Shown: positions 1 to 6,195 of the stretch, in pieces
Position numbering within the stretch: position 1 is the stretch's first letter
Layout: each line of letters opens with the position of its first letter
Origin: Candidatus Amesbacteria bacterium RBG_19FT_COMBO_48_16
GTDB lineage: Bacteria; Patescibacteriota; Microgenomatia; CAZETR01; Amesbacteraceae
NCBI GenBank assembly: GCA_001775555.1
Contig: MEXE01000032.1
Coordinates: forward strand, 1-7,144
Length of the DNA stretch: 7,144 bases
Reading direction: 5' to 3'
The notes under the pieces: model-generated
Told to the model about the DNA's origin: nothing
Seen by the model: only the letters and a program-made list of their open reading frames with translations
Database searches by the model: none
Program-made: the position numbers and the translations under genes

Positions 1-1
1 G

Positions 2-712
2 CTGGCTTATGACCAGGGGTTTGAGCACGGACCGACGGATTTTAGTGATGATAACGTAGATCCGGAGTTTGTACTAAACATTGCCAGAGAGGCGGAAGTA
101 TTTACTGGAGTGGTACTGCAAGCGGGGGTAGCGGAGAAATACTATGCAAGTGCTCAGGGTTTGCCGGCGTTGGTGGTGAAACTGAACGGGAAGACTGCTT
201 TTCATAAGGGAGAAGAACCGGTGAGTTTGCAAGTATGCAGTGTAGAGCGGGCGGATGAACTGGGGGCGGCGGCGGTGGGATATACGATTTATGTGGGGAG
301 TCAACACGAGGAGGAAATGATGGCTGAATTCGGACGGATTGTGGAAGAGGCGCACGAGAGGAATTTGCCGGTTATCGGCTGGATGTATCCGCGGGGCAAG
401 CATGTGGAGGGTCGTGAGACGGATAAAGAGGTGGTGGCCTATGCGGCCAGACTGGGGCTCGAACTGGGGGCGGACATGGTGAAACTGCCGTATACGGGAG
501 ATAAAGACAGTTTTGACTGGGTGGTAAAGAGTGCGGGGAAGACACTGGTAGTGGTACAAGGGGGAACTAAGAAAGCGGAGGAAGAGCTGGCGGTTGAGGT
601 GAAGGAGATCATGGCGGCGGGGGCGGCGGGGATGGCGGTGGGGAGAAATATCTGGCAGGATGAGAAGCCGGTGGAGATGGCCAAGAAAATTGCGAAAGTA
701 ATTTGGGGATGA
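2..712 (+). CDS. fbaB: Class I fructose-bisphosphate aldolase, archaeal type (DhnA/FbaB family), 5'-truncated
   Basis: A Schiff-base aldolase that should interconvert fructose 1,6-bisphosphate with glyceraldehyde 3-phosphate and dihydroxyacetone phosphate in the cytoplasm. The frame is open from base 2 to the TGA at 710-712, giving 236 visible residues. Family members are about 260 long, so roughly 10-25 N-terminal residues lie outside the window. A GTG at 110 is an internal valine and not the start, because the conserved AYDQGFEHGP motif (visible residues 2-11) lies upstream of it. Other landmarks are LNGKT, the Tyr of MYPRG (visible residue 129, matching the proposed acid/base Tyr of the Thermoproteus tenax enzyme), the Schiff-base Lys of GADMVKLPYTGD (visible residue 161; the 32-residue spacing from the Tyr fits the family), and the C-terminal phosphate-binding GMAVGRNIW (about 211-218). 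The next gene is a PfkB kinase 35 bases downstream. DhnA paralogues can act on other ketose phosphates, so the exact substrate is inferred. Confidence 0.9.
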   Translation: MAYDQGFEHGPTDFSDDNVDPEFVLNIAREAEVFTGVVLQAGVAEKYYASAQGLPALVVKLNGKTAFHKGEEPVSLQVCSVERADELGAAAVGYTIYVGSQHEEEMMAEFGRIVEEAHERNLPVIGWMYPRGKHVEGRETDKEVVAYAARLGLELGADMVKLPYTGDKDSFDWVVKSAGKTLVVVQGGTKKAEEELAVEVKEIMAAGAAGMAVGRNIWQDEKPVEMAKKIAKVIWG

Positions 713-732
713 CTGCGCGATTTGTTTTCTGA

Positions 733-741
733 TGTTATAAA
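733..741 (+). promoter_or_regulatory. Candidate extended -10 promoter for a leaderless kinase transcript
   Basis: TGTTATAAA fits an extended -10 element (TGn followed by a 5/6 match to TATAAT). It lies in the 35-base gap between the aldolase and the kinase. Six bases separate the hexamer (736-741) from the ATG at 748, so transcription would begin at or next to the start codon. No Shine-Dalgarno sequence precedes that ATG, which fits a leaderless message. No -35 match is seen at 16-18 bases upstream. TA-rich hexamers are common by chance, so this is a weak call. Confidence 0.27.
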
Positions 742-747
742 TGATGT

Positions 748-1731
748 ATGAAATATGATGTGCTGAGTCTGGGTCCGGCGCGGATGGATGTGTTTGTGAG
801 ATTGCCGGAGGACGAGGTGGAAGAAATATGCAGTATTGACAGGAAAAGGTGCGTTATCGAGTTAGGTTTCGGGGCAAAGATTGCGGTTAAGGGGATCAGT
901 TTTGCAGTAGGGGGAAATACGGGGAATATTGCGGTGGGGCTGACGCGGCTGGGCTTGAAGGCTGCAATGGCAGGCACTATGGGTGACGGGTGGACCGATA
1001 AGCAGGCAATGGAAATTTTGAAGTCGGAGGGAGTGGAAACTAAATATATTTGTTTGGCTCCCGGTTTGACGGGGTTGGGGGTGGTAATTAATTATGCCGA
1101 AGAGAGGACAATATTGTCTTATTACCCAAAAGCGGTATGCAGTTTTCCGGTTGATCCGGAGTTATCCGCGGATTGGGTATATTTGACTACGGCGGGGGAA
1201 GTTTATGAAGATTTTTACCGGCAGGCGGTGGAAGCGGCCGGTGAATGGGGAGGGAAAGTGGCCTTTAACCCCGGGTCGCGGCAAATCAGGGACGGGCTGG
1301 CAAAATTGGAGCCGACTATGGAAAAAACCGAGGTGCTGTTTGTAAATCGGGAGGAGGCGGCACATTTGCTGGGCAGGACAGTGGATGCGAAAATAAAAGA
1401 ATTGCTGGTGGGACTGGCTCAGACGGGGCCGAAAGTGGTAGTGATAACCGACGGACCGGGGGGAACGTATGCTTATAACGGGCAGAAATTTTGGCATATG
1501 CCGATTGTTCCAGCCCCGGTTGTGGAGCGAACGGGAGCCGGAGATGCATTCGGGTCGGGATTTTTGGCGGCTTACATGCAGGGGAAACCGATTGAGGAGG
1601 CGCTCAGGTGGGGGACGGTAAACTCGGCGTCGGTTTTGGGTTTTATCGGTCCACAAGCCGGGCTTTTGTCACCGGAAAAAATGCAGGAATGGCTGGTACG
1701 GGCGGCCGATGTTAAAGTAAAGGAATTATGA
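748..1731 (+). CDS. PfkB/ribokinase-family carbohydrate (or nucleoside) kinase
   Basis: A cytoplasmic kinase of the ribokinase fold, 327 residues, a normal length for the family. Seen directly: a first strand with the substrate-side Asp14 (GPARMDVFV), the N-terminal signature VGGNTGNIAVGLTRLG (Gly55-Gly56), the VITDGPGGTYAY strand-turn region, and the C-terminal PfkB signature RTGAGDAFGSGF, in which Asp266 is the expected catalytic base next to the GAGD anion hole. The stretch between Asp14 and the GG pair is about 40 residues, longer than in a minimal ribokinase. It carries a Cys-containing segment (CSIDRKRCVIELGFGAKI) in the lid area that sets substrate choice. ATG at 748 was chosen because the beta-strand starts right there; the ATGs at 741 and 744 are in other frames or stop quickly. 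The stop overlaps the next start (ATGA). The substrate cannot be read from sequence: fructose 6-phosphate, KDG, ribose 1-phosphate and nucleosides are all phosphorylated by members of this family. Its place beside an FBP aldolase favours a sugar phosphate. Confidence 0.93.
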   Translation: MKYDVLSLGPARMDVFVRLPEDEVEEICSIDRKRCVIELGFGAKIAVKGISFAVGGNTGNIAVGLTRLGLKAAMAGTMGDGWTDKQAMEILKSEGVETKYICLAPGLTGLGVVINYAEERTILSYYPKAVCSFPVDPELSADWVYLTTAGEVYEDFYRQAVEAAGEWGGKVAFNPGSRQIRDGLAKLEPTMEKTEVLFVNREEAAHLLGRTVDAKIKELLVGLAQTGPKVVVITDGPGGTYAYNGQKFWHMPIVPAPVVERTGAGDAFGSGFLAAYMQGKPIEEALRWGTVNSASVLGFIGPQAGLLSPEKMQEWLVRAADVKVKEL

Positions 1732-2696
1732 GGATTTTTGTCGCTAGGAAAATCCCGTTTTGGGAAGAAGTGAGCAAGCCGCTTGTAGATGCTGGGCATG
1801 AGGTGGTGGTGTACCCGAACCATAAACAAATAGAGAGAAAAGAGATAGAGATAGAGATAGAGAAGGGGTATGACGGGTTGCTGACACTTTTAACAGAAAA
1901 GGTTGATGAAGAGTTGCTGGTGCATGATAAGAAGGGGCAGTTGAAAGTGATAGCAAACTATGCGGTAGGGTTTGACAATATTGACCTGGAGGCATGCAAG
2001 AAGCGAAGTATTGCGGTAACGAATACACCGTGTAATGAGGTAAATGAAAGTGTGGCGGGGCTGGCGTGGCCACTGATGCTGGCACTTTCTCGAAGATTGC
2101 CGGAGGCCAGCGAGTTTATGAGGAATGCGGCATACAGGGGGTGGGATCCGGATATTTTTGTGGGGCGGGATATGAAAGGCAAAACTTTGGGGATTGTGGG
2201 AATGGGAAGAATCGGGGGAATGGTGGCCAGACGGGCGGTGGGATTTGAGATGAAAGTGGTCTATTTCAACAGGACTGCGGTTGCTGGTGCAACCGAAGGG
2301 TACATTCCCAAGATGGAGGAGCTGCTGGCACAGAGCGATTTCGTGAGTTTGCATGTGCCCCTGACTTCCGAGACCCGGCACATGATCAACGGAAAGAACT
2401 TATCATTGTTTAAAAGGACGGCGATATTGGTGAATACGGCACGGGGATCGATTGTGGATGAAGCGGAAGTGGGGGAGGCGCTGAGGGCGGGGGTGATTGC
2501 GGGGTACGGAGCGGATGTGTTTGAAAATGAGCCGGACCCGCATCCGGAACTGTTGATGATGGAAAATGTGTTACTGACACCGCACATAGCTTCGGCGACT
2601 GAGGGGGCAAGGAAACGGATGGGAGAGTTAGCAGTCCTGAATCTGGTGGAAGGATTAGCGGGCAGAACACCTCCTAACTTAGTAAATAGTGAGTAG
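1728..2696 (+). CDS. gyaR: D-2-hydroxyacid dehydrogenase, glyoxylate/hydroxypyruvate reductase (GyaR-like)
   Basis: Reduces a 2-oxoacid such as glyoxylate or hydroxypyruvate to glycolate or D-glycerate with NAD(P)H, in the cytoplasm. 322 residues, full length. Visible parts: an N-terminal catalytic domain with NYAVGFDNIDLEACKKR (77-93), a Rossmann nucleotide-binding loop GMGRIG (158-163), Arg239 in NTARGSIVDE, Glu268 in DVFENEP and His286 in LLTPHIASAT. The 29- and 18-residue spacings of this Arg/Glu/His set match hyperthermophile GyaR as I recall it. After the second Rossmann strand the residues are FNRT, with no acidic residue, which suggests NADPH is accepted. The family's C-terminal PPNLVN is present and is followed by only Ser-Glu before the stop. 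The start overlaps the kinase stop by 4 bases, and AAGGA lies 3 bases before it, a weak ribosome site. Other D-2-hydroxyacid dehydrogenases (for example phosphoglycerate dehydrogenase) are possible but lack this motif pattern or carry extra C-terminal domains. Confidence 0.9.
   Translation: MRIFVARKIPFWEEVSKPLVDAGHEVVVYPNHKQIERKEIEIEIEKGYDGLLTLLTEKVDEELLVHDKKGQLKVIANYAVGFDNIDLEACKKRSIAVTNTPCNEVNESVAGLAWPLMLALSRRLPEASEFMRNAAYRGWDPDIFVGRDMKGKTLGIVGMGRIGGMVARRAVGFEMKVVYFNRTAVAGATEGYIPKMEELLAQSDFVSLHVPLTSETRHMINGKNLSLFKRTAILVNTARGSIVDEAEVGEALRAGVIAGYGADVFENEPDPHPELLMMENVLLTPHIASATEGARKRMGELAVLNLVEGLAGRTPPNLVNSE
1842..1863 (+). repeat. In-frame GAGATA hexanucleotide microsatellite
   Basis: Three perfect GAGATA units (1842-1859) followed by GAGA. 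The array is in frame with the dehydrogenase and encodes Glu-Ile alternation at residues 39-45. This lies in the variable N-terminal part before the conserved DGLLTLLTEKVD segment. Because the unit is two codons, slippage would change length without breaking the frame. Confidence 0.8.
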
Positions 2697-2704
2697 TGAA
2701 TAGT
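2681..2704 (+). repeat. Short heptamer tandem array (AGTGAAT-like) at a gene junction
   Basis: AGT recurs every 7 bases at 2681, 2688, 2695 and 2702, giving units AGTAAAT, AGTGAGT and AGTGAAT. The array covers the last codons and TAG stop of the dehydrogenase and most of the 18-base gap to the next gene. It begins inside the codons for the end of the conserved PPNLVN and supplies the terminal Ser-Glu-stop. Similar AGTGCAA heptamers occur inside the next gene. Only three units are present and they are imperfect. Confidence 0.6.
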
Positions 2705-2714
2705 AGAATAGGGG

Positions 2715-3728
2715 ATGATGCTGGAGAAGAAGGAAGCACGTTCACTTGACTTGAGAAAATCGGTGGTAAATCGGAAACTGATCGTATGGGTGTTCGGGAT
2801 AGTGGCGGTGGTAAGCTTGGTGATGTGGAAAATAGGAAACAGCGGCCGGGGAGGGAAGGTGGCCGGATGGGGGTCGGTGAGGGTGAGGTATGAATTGCAA
2901 GGGACGCCTTCGATTACGCTCAGGGCTTCGGCGGGGCAGGAAGATAAAGAAATAGCGGATAAACTGAGGAAAAGAGTGGAGGGGTTGAGCGGGGAATACG
3001 CGGTGGGAGTGTACCGGTTGAAAACGGGGGAGAACTACGGGTTTAATCAGCGGGTAGAAATGCCAGCGGCGTCGATCATGAAAGTGCCGATTATGACGGC
3101 GGTGTTGCGGGAGGCAGAGGCCGGAAGCTTGAAGCTGGAAGATACTTATATCTTGAAGGAGACGGATAAAAGATACGGGTCGGGGCCGCTGGAACTGTTG
3201 AAAGCGGGGACAGAAGTGACAGTGGAGCGGATGCTTTCGGTAATGGGAAAAAACTCTGATAATACCGCGCCGGTGGTATTGGCGCGGATGATCGGGTGGG
3301 ATAAAGTTACCGAAACGTTGGAAAAGTTGGGGATGACGAACAGCGATTTTGAAATGAATACCACGACGGCCGAGGATGTAGTAGAAATGTGGGCGAAGCT
3401 GTATGAGGGGGGAATAGTTGCACAGGACCATAGGGAAATGATGTGGGAGTGGCTGACGGAGAGTATTTATGAGGAAAGAATTCCCGCGGGGGTGCCTGAA
3501 TGGGTACACGTGGTGCATAAGGTGGGGACAGATGCAGGGGTGTGGGCGGATGCGGGGATAGTGGAGTGCAAAGTGCAAAGTACTGGCGAAGCCAGCGCTT
3601 CGCGAGTAAAGTGCAAAGTAGAGCCGATGGTGGTGGTAATTTTAAATCAGGGCGTAAAAAGAGAAGAGGCGATGAAGGCGGTACCGGAAATAGTGAGGAT
3701 GATTTGGGATTACGAGATTTCTGAATAA
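2715..3728 (+). CDS. Membrane-anchored serine hydrolase, class A beta-lactamase/PBP fold
   Basis: A penicilloyl-serine-transferase-fold protein, 337 residues. A basic N-terminus (Lys5, Lys6, Arg9, Arg14, Lys15, Arg20, Lys21) precedes one hydrophobic segment (about 22-39), predicting an N-in, C-out anchor with the enzyme outside the membrane. There is no lipobox cysteine. Active-site motifs are SxxK (Ser120-Ile-Met-Lys123, within MPAASIMKVPIM), SDN (181-183) and KVG (269-271) in place of the usual KTG. The omega-loop region runs almost directly from LGMTNSDFEMN into TTTAEDVVEMW, so the deacylating Glu166 of true class A beta-lactamases cannot be assigned. A D,D-peptidase-like or esterase role is therefore more likely than antibiotic hydrolysis. 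Residues about 286-300 are an unusual insert (listed separately). ATG 2715 is followed by a second ATG at 2718, and AGGGG at 2710-2714 would suit the second slightly better. The next gene starts 2 bases after the stop. Confidence 0.85.
   Translation: MMLEKKEARSLDLRKSVVNRKLIVWVFGIVAVVSLVMWKIGNSGRGGKVAGWGSVRVRYELQGTPSITLRASAGQEDKEIADKLRKRVEGLSGEYAVGVYRLKTGENYGFNQRVEMPAASIMKVPIMTAVLREAEAGSLKLEDTYILKETDKRYGSGPLELLKAGTEVTVERMLSVMGKNSDNTAPVVLARMIGWDKVTETLEKLGMTNSDFEMNTTTAEDVVEMWAKLYEGGIVAQDHREMMWEWLTESIYEERIPAGVPEWVHVVHKVGTDAGVWADAGIVECKVQSTGEASASRVKCKVEPMVVVILNQGVKREEAMKAVPEIVRMIWDYEISE
3565..3620 (+). repeat. Coding palindromic repeat insert inside the serine hydrolase gene
   Basis: AGTGCAAAGT occurs at 3565-3574 and again at 3610-3619, 45 bases apart, exactly 15 codons. 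Between the copies lies a perfect hairpin: GCGAAGC (3586-3592), loop CAGC, GCTTCGC (3597-3603). The left flank is a tandem heptamer, AGTGCAA at 3565 and 3572 followed by AGTA. A 13-base repeat, AAAGTGCAAAGTA, is also shared at 3570-3582 and 3608-3620. In the protein this gives CKV, a Ser/Thr/Ala/Gly-rich stretch, then CKV again. It sits between the DAGIV strand and the following MVVVIL strand, where family members normally have a tight turn. Removing 45 bases would leave IVECKVEPMVVV with the frame intact. Confidence 0.75.
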
Positions 3729-3730
3729 AT

Positions 3731-4987
3731 ATGCGAATTGCTTATTTTACCGATGCGTATCTGCCGAATGTGAACGGAGTGACGTATGCAATTGAAGGAT
3801 GGCTATCGGAATTAGGCAAAAGGCACGAGATTGAAGTGTATGCGCCGGCATACGGGATGAACAGCTGGACGGAAAGACAGAGGAAGGTAACGGTCAGGAG
3901 ATACCGGTCGATTCCGCTAGTAACTTATAAAGATGCCCATGTAGCTATACCGGAAGTGGGAAATATCATCCGGAGTATGGAGGTTTTTAATCCCCAGATA
4001 GTCCATTATCATTCGCCTGGGCCGTTGGGGCTCCTGGGCATACTGGTGGCCAAAAAAATGAGAAAACCTTTAATCGGGACGTACCATACTTTGTATTCAG
4101 AAGTACTGGATTATGTTTCGATCCGGAGAAAGTTGGAAAAGTATTTAAAAGTGATTGACAGATTGGTGGCGGGGGTGAATGTGGATTGGACGGTGTTGGG
4201 TGAAAATAAAAACGGTAATGGGGAGACAATACCACAGCGGCTAACGTGGAAGGTGGTGAATAAAATATACGGTTATGCGGATGTGGTTTCATGCCCATCC
4301 AATGCGATAAAGAGGGAGCTGGTGAAGCGGGGAATGAAGCGGGTGGAAGTAACATGGCTGGGATTGGATTTATCCAAGTTTGCACCTAAGAGCAAATATC
4401 AGACAGCCGGAAAAATTTTGCATGTGGGACGGATGGGTTTTGAGAAGAATGTGGATGTAGTGCTTAGAGCTTTTGCCGGGCTGGTTGACGAGCTAGCAGG
4501 GGTAACACTGACGATAGTCGGGGACGGACCGGCCATGGAGAGCCTGCGTAAGTTGACAGACGAGTTAGGTGTGGCTGGAAGCATTAATTTTTTGGGGATG
4601 GTACCCAGGAATAAACTGGCTGAAATATACAGAAAGCATGATGTGTTTGTTACCGCGTCTGACATGGAGACGCTGGGCCTGGTGGTACTCGAAGCAATGG
4701 CGTGCGGATTGCCGGTGGTAGGAGTGAGGAAATATGCGTTACCAGATATGATAAATTCCGGGAATAACGGATATTTAGTGGATCCGGGAGACTGGGAAGG
4801 GATGACTAGATTTTTGAAAATAATTCTGACAGACCCGCGCTTGAATGAGAGATTGGGACGACAGGCACGCAGGGAAGCGGAAAAGCACGATTTGACAAAA
4901 GCCGTTTCAAGACTGGAGCGAGTATATATGAGGTTGACAAAGCTGGAAAAGCCGAGTTTTTGGGAAAGGATAAAGGGGGCTGCATGA
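3731..4987 (+). CDS. Glycosyltransferase family 4 (GT-B fold)
   Basis: A retaining nucleotide-sugar glycosyltransferase, 418 residues, normal for GT4. The N-terminal Rossmann half opens with MRIAYFTDAYLPNVNGV, whose Asn/Gly-rich loop is typical of the acceptor side, followed by HYHSPGPLGLLG (92-103) and GTYHTLYSEVLDY (116-128). The C-terminal half has HVGRMGFEKN (231-240), with Arg234 and Lys239 as the expected donor-phosphate ligands, then IVGDGPAMESL and the EX7E motif Glu313/Glu321 in METLGLVVLEAMACGLPVVG. The general pattern resembles lipid-glycosylating GT4 enzymes (PimB-like or glucosyl-diacylglycerol synthases), so a membrane-associated glycolipid role is plausible, but donor and acceptor are not readable. 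A charged segment at about 150-170 looks like a lineage-specific loop. No membrane helix is seen, so it is cytoplasmic or peripheral. It starts 2 bases after the hydrolase stop and overlaps the next gene by 4 bases. Confidence 0.92.
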   Translation: MRIAYFTDAYLPNVNGVTYAIEGWLSELGKRHEIEVYAPAYGMNSWTERQRKVTVRRYRSIPLVTYKDAHVAIPEVGNIIRSMEVFNPQIVHYHSPGPLGLLGILVAKKMRKPLIGTYHTLYSEVLDYVSIRRKLEKYLKVIDRLVAGVNVDWTVLGENKNGNGETIPQRLTWKVVNKIYGYADVVSCPSNAIKRELVKRGMKRVEVTWLGLDLSKFAPKSKYQTAGKILHVGRMGFEKNVDVVLRAFAGLVDELAGVTLTIVGDGPAMESLRKLTDELGVAGSINFLGMVPRNKLAEIYRKHDVFVTASDMETLGLVVLEAMACGLPVVGVRKYALPDMINSGNNGYLVDPGDWEGMTRFLKIILTDPRLNERLGRQARREAEKHDLTKAVSRLERVYMRLTKLEKPSFWERIKGAA

Positions 4988-6195
4988 CAGAGCAAGTGGA
5001 TACCGGCGGGGAACAGAGAAGGGGTGAGTACTCAGTGAAGGATATTCCATGGTTGGTATCGGATATGTTTCATTCCCTTGGCCTCAGAACAAGTTTACCC
5101 AATGAGTGGAGTACTCTGGGTACAGGTTACGAGAGGGCAAGGGCCTATTGGAGATTGAGGGTGGGCCGAAAAATTGGGGAAAAGTTGGGTTTGAAAGTGA
5201 GGTTGACACTACAGGAAAAAGAAAGATTGCAGAGTTTAAGAGAATTTGACCGGCAGTTTTTGCACCCGGAACGGTTGGAAGTGAGTGTGGGGGAGCTGGG
5301 AGTGCAGTCGGCGGAATTTGTCCGGGTGAGGATTGAGAAAATCGCAGGCAAACCGGAGAATTCGGATAAACCGCCGGTCTATCTGGTGCCGGCTTTTTCA
5401 GGAGACAGATATGGAGTTTTGTCGTTGGTTCGGGAATTATCTCTGGCCGGATACACTGTCTATTGCCTGGATTACCCGGAGAGTCATAGTGGCAGGACGA
5501 CTGACGAGTTTGCGGATGGCGTGCAAAGATCGCTTCAGGATTTGAGAAGTGAGAGGCAAATGGAACCGCATACTTCCTGGTTTAAAGCCGGTTTGGCGGA
5601 AGCGGCGGGAAGGGAGGGAAGCCGGAAGTTTATGGTGATGGGGTATTCGGCCGGGGGGCCGATTGTGCGGGAATTGGCGGTTGACCCGGATCTGGTGGGG
5701 AAAGTGGAAGCGTGGGTGGCATTGTCCCCGGCGTCGTGCGTGGAGCAGACAGTGGGGGAGTTGACAAGGGGATTTTGGGGAGAGATCAGACCGTGGTTGA
5801 TGACCGGGAAATTTTATGCGGATCAGGGGGTAGTATTGGGACCGAGAGGAGAAGCGGCGGAGCAAGAGAAACGGCGGAGGGGTGATATGAAAGATGCTAA
5901 AAAAGGGATCAAGTCAATTTCGGGGGCGTTGGCGCTAAAGGTGTGTGCGGTTTCCGGAGCGTGGGAAAAAGCATTGGCAGACCCGCAAGCCCGGTTTATT
6001 GTCCAATCCGGATCCGGGGATGGGTTTACCAAGACGGGGGAAGCCTTAGGGTTGCTGGGGAGTAGTCCCGGGACTACGGTTTTGGACTGGCGGGGATGGA
6101 CACATTTGAGTCCGTTACTGGAAGCCCGGAAACTTGTGGAGATGATAGAAAAGATCCGGATAGAGGATAAAAAAAAGAGATATTTCAGAATTTAA
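4984..6195 (+). CDS. Alpha/beta hydrolase of unknown substrate
   Basis: A serine hydrolase of the alpha/beta fold, 403 residues. The ATG at 4984 was chosen because it forms the same ATGA overlap (TGA of the glycosyltransferase at 4985) seen elsewhere here and has a GGGGG tract 4 bases upstream; a TTG at 4960 would add only 8 residues. Residues 1-125 are a charged, probably helical region I do not recognise. The fold starts at PPVYLVPAFSG (130-140), a likely oxyanion strand. The nucleophile elbow is GYSAGG with Ser222; Asp346 (QSGSGDGF) and His374 (RGWTHLSP) complete a plausible triad in correct order. A charged cap-like segment (about 286-310) lies between elbow and acid. No signal peptide or membrane helix is seen. 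Translational coupling to the GT4 gene suggests a related substrate, perhaps a lipid or acylated sugar, but that is inference. Esterase, lipase or acyltransferase are all possible. Confidence 0.82.
   Translation: MTEQVDTGGEQRRGEYSVKDIPWLVSDMFHSLGLRTSLPNEWSTLGTGYERARAYWRLRVGRKIGEKLGLKVRLTLQEKERLQSLREFDRQFLHPERLEVSVGELGVQSAEFVRVRIEKIAGKPENSDKPPVYLVPAFSGDRYGVLSLVRELSLAGYTVYCLDYPESHSGRTTDEFADGVQRSLQDLRSERQMEPHTSWFKAGLAEAAGREGSRKFMVMGYSAGGPIVRELAVDPDLVGKVEAWVALSPASCVEQTVGELTRGFWGEIRPWLMTGKFYADQGVVLGPRGEAAEQEKRRRGDMKDAKKGIKSISGALALKVCAVSGAWEKALADPQARFIVQSGSGDGFTKTGEALGLLGSSPGTTVLDWRGWTHLSPLLEARKLVEMIEKIRIEDKKKRYFRI

Noticed and set aside
612..643. G-quadruplex candidate in the aldolase gene
   Set aside because: Only three runs of three or more G occur, and the G-richness is explained by codons for the conserved phosphate-binding motif on a G-skewed strand.
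110..712. GTG at 110 as the start of the aldolase
   Set aside because: The same frame is open back to base 2 and encodes the conserved DQGFEHGP motif upstream, so the gene is cut by the window edge and 110 is internal.
2066..2248. A 60-codon + strand open frame inside the dehydrogenase
   Set aside because: It is an alternative frame through conserved Rossmann-domain codons, produced by the Gly-rich, G-rich sequence.
4960..4983. TTG at 4960 as the hydrolase start
   Set aside because: The ATG at 4984 forms a 4-base ATGA overlap with the previous stop and has a G-rich tract at suitable distance; the extension adds 8 unremarkable residues.
6169..6176. Run of eight A (T8 on the minus strand) as an intrinsic terminator for GT2
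   Set aside because: No stem-loop lies between the GT2 stop and the T-run, and the run is explained by Lys codons of the hydrolase.
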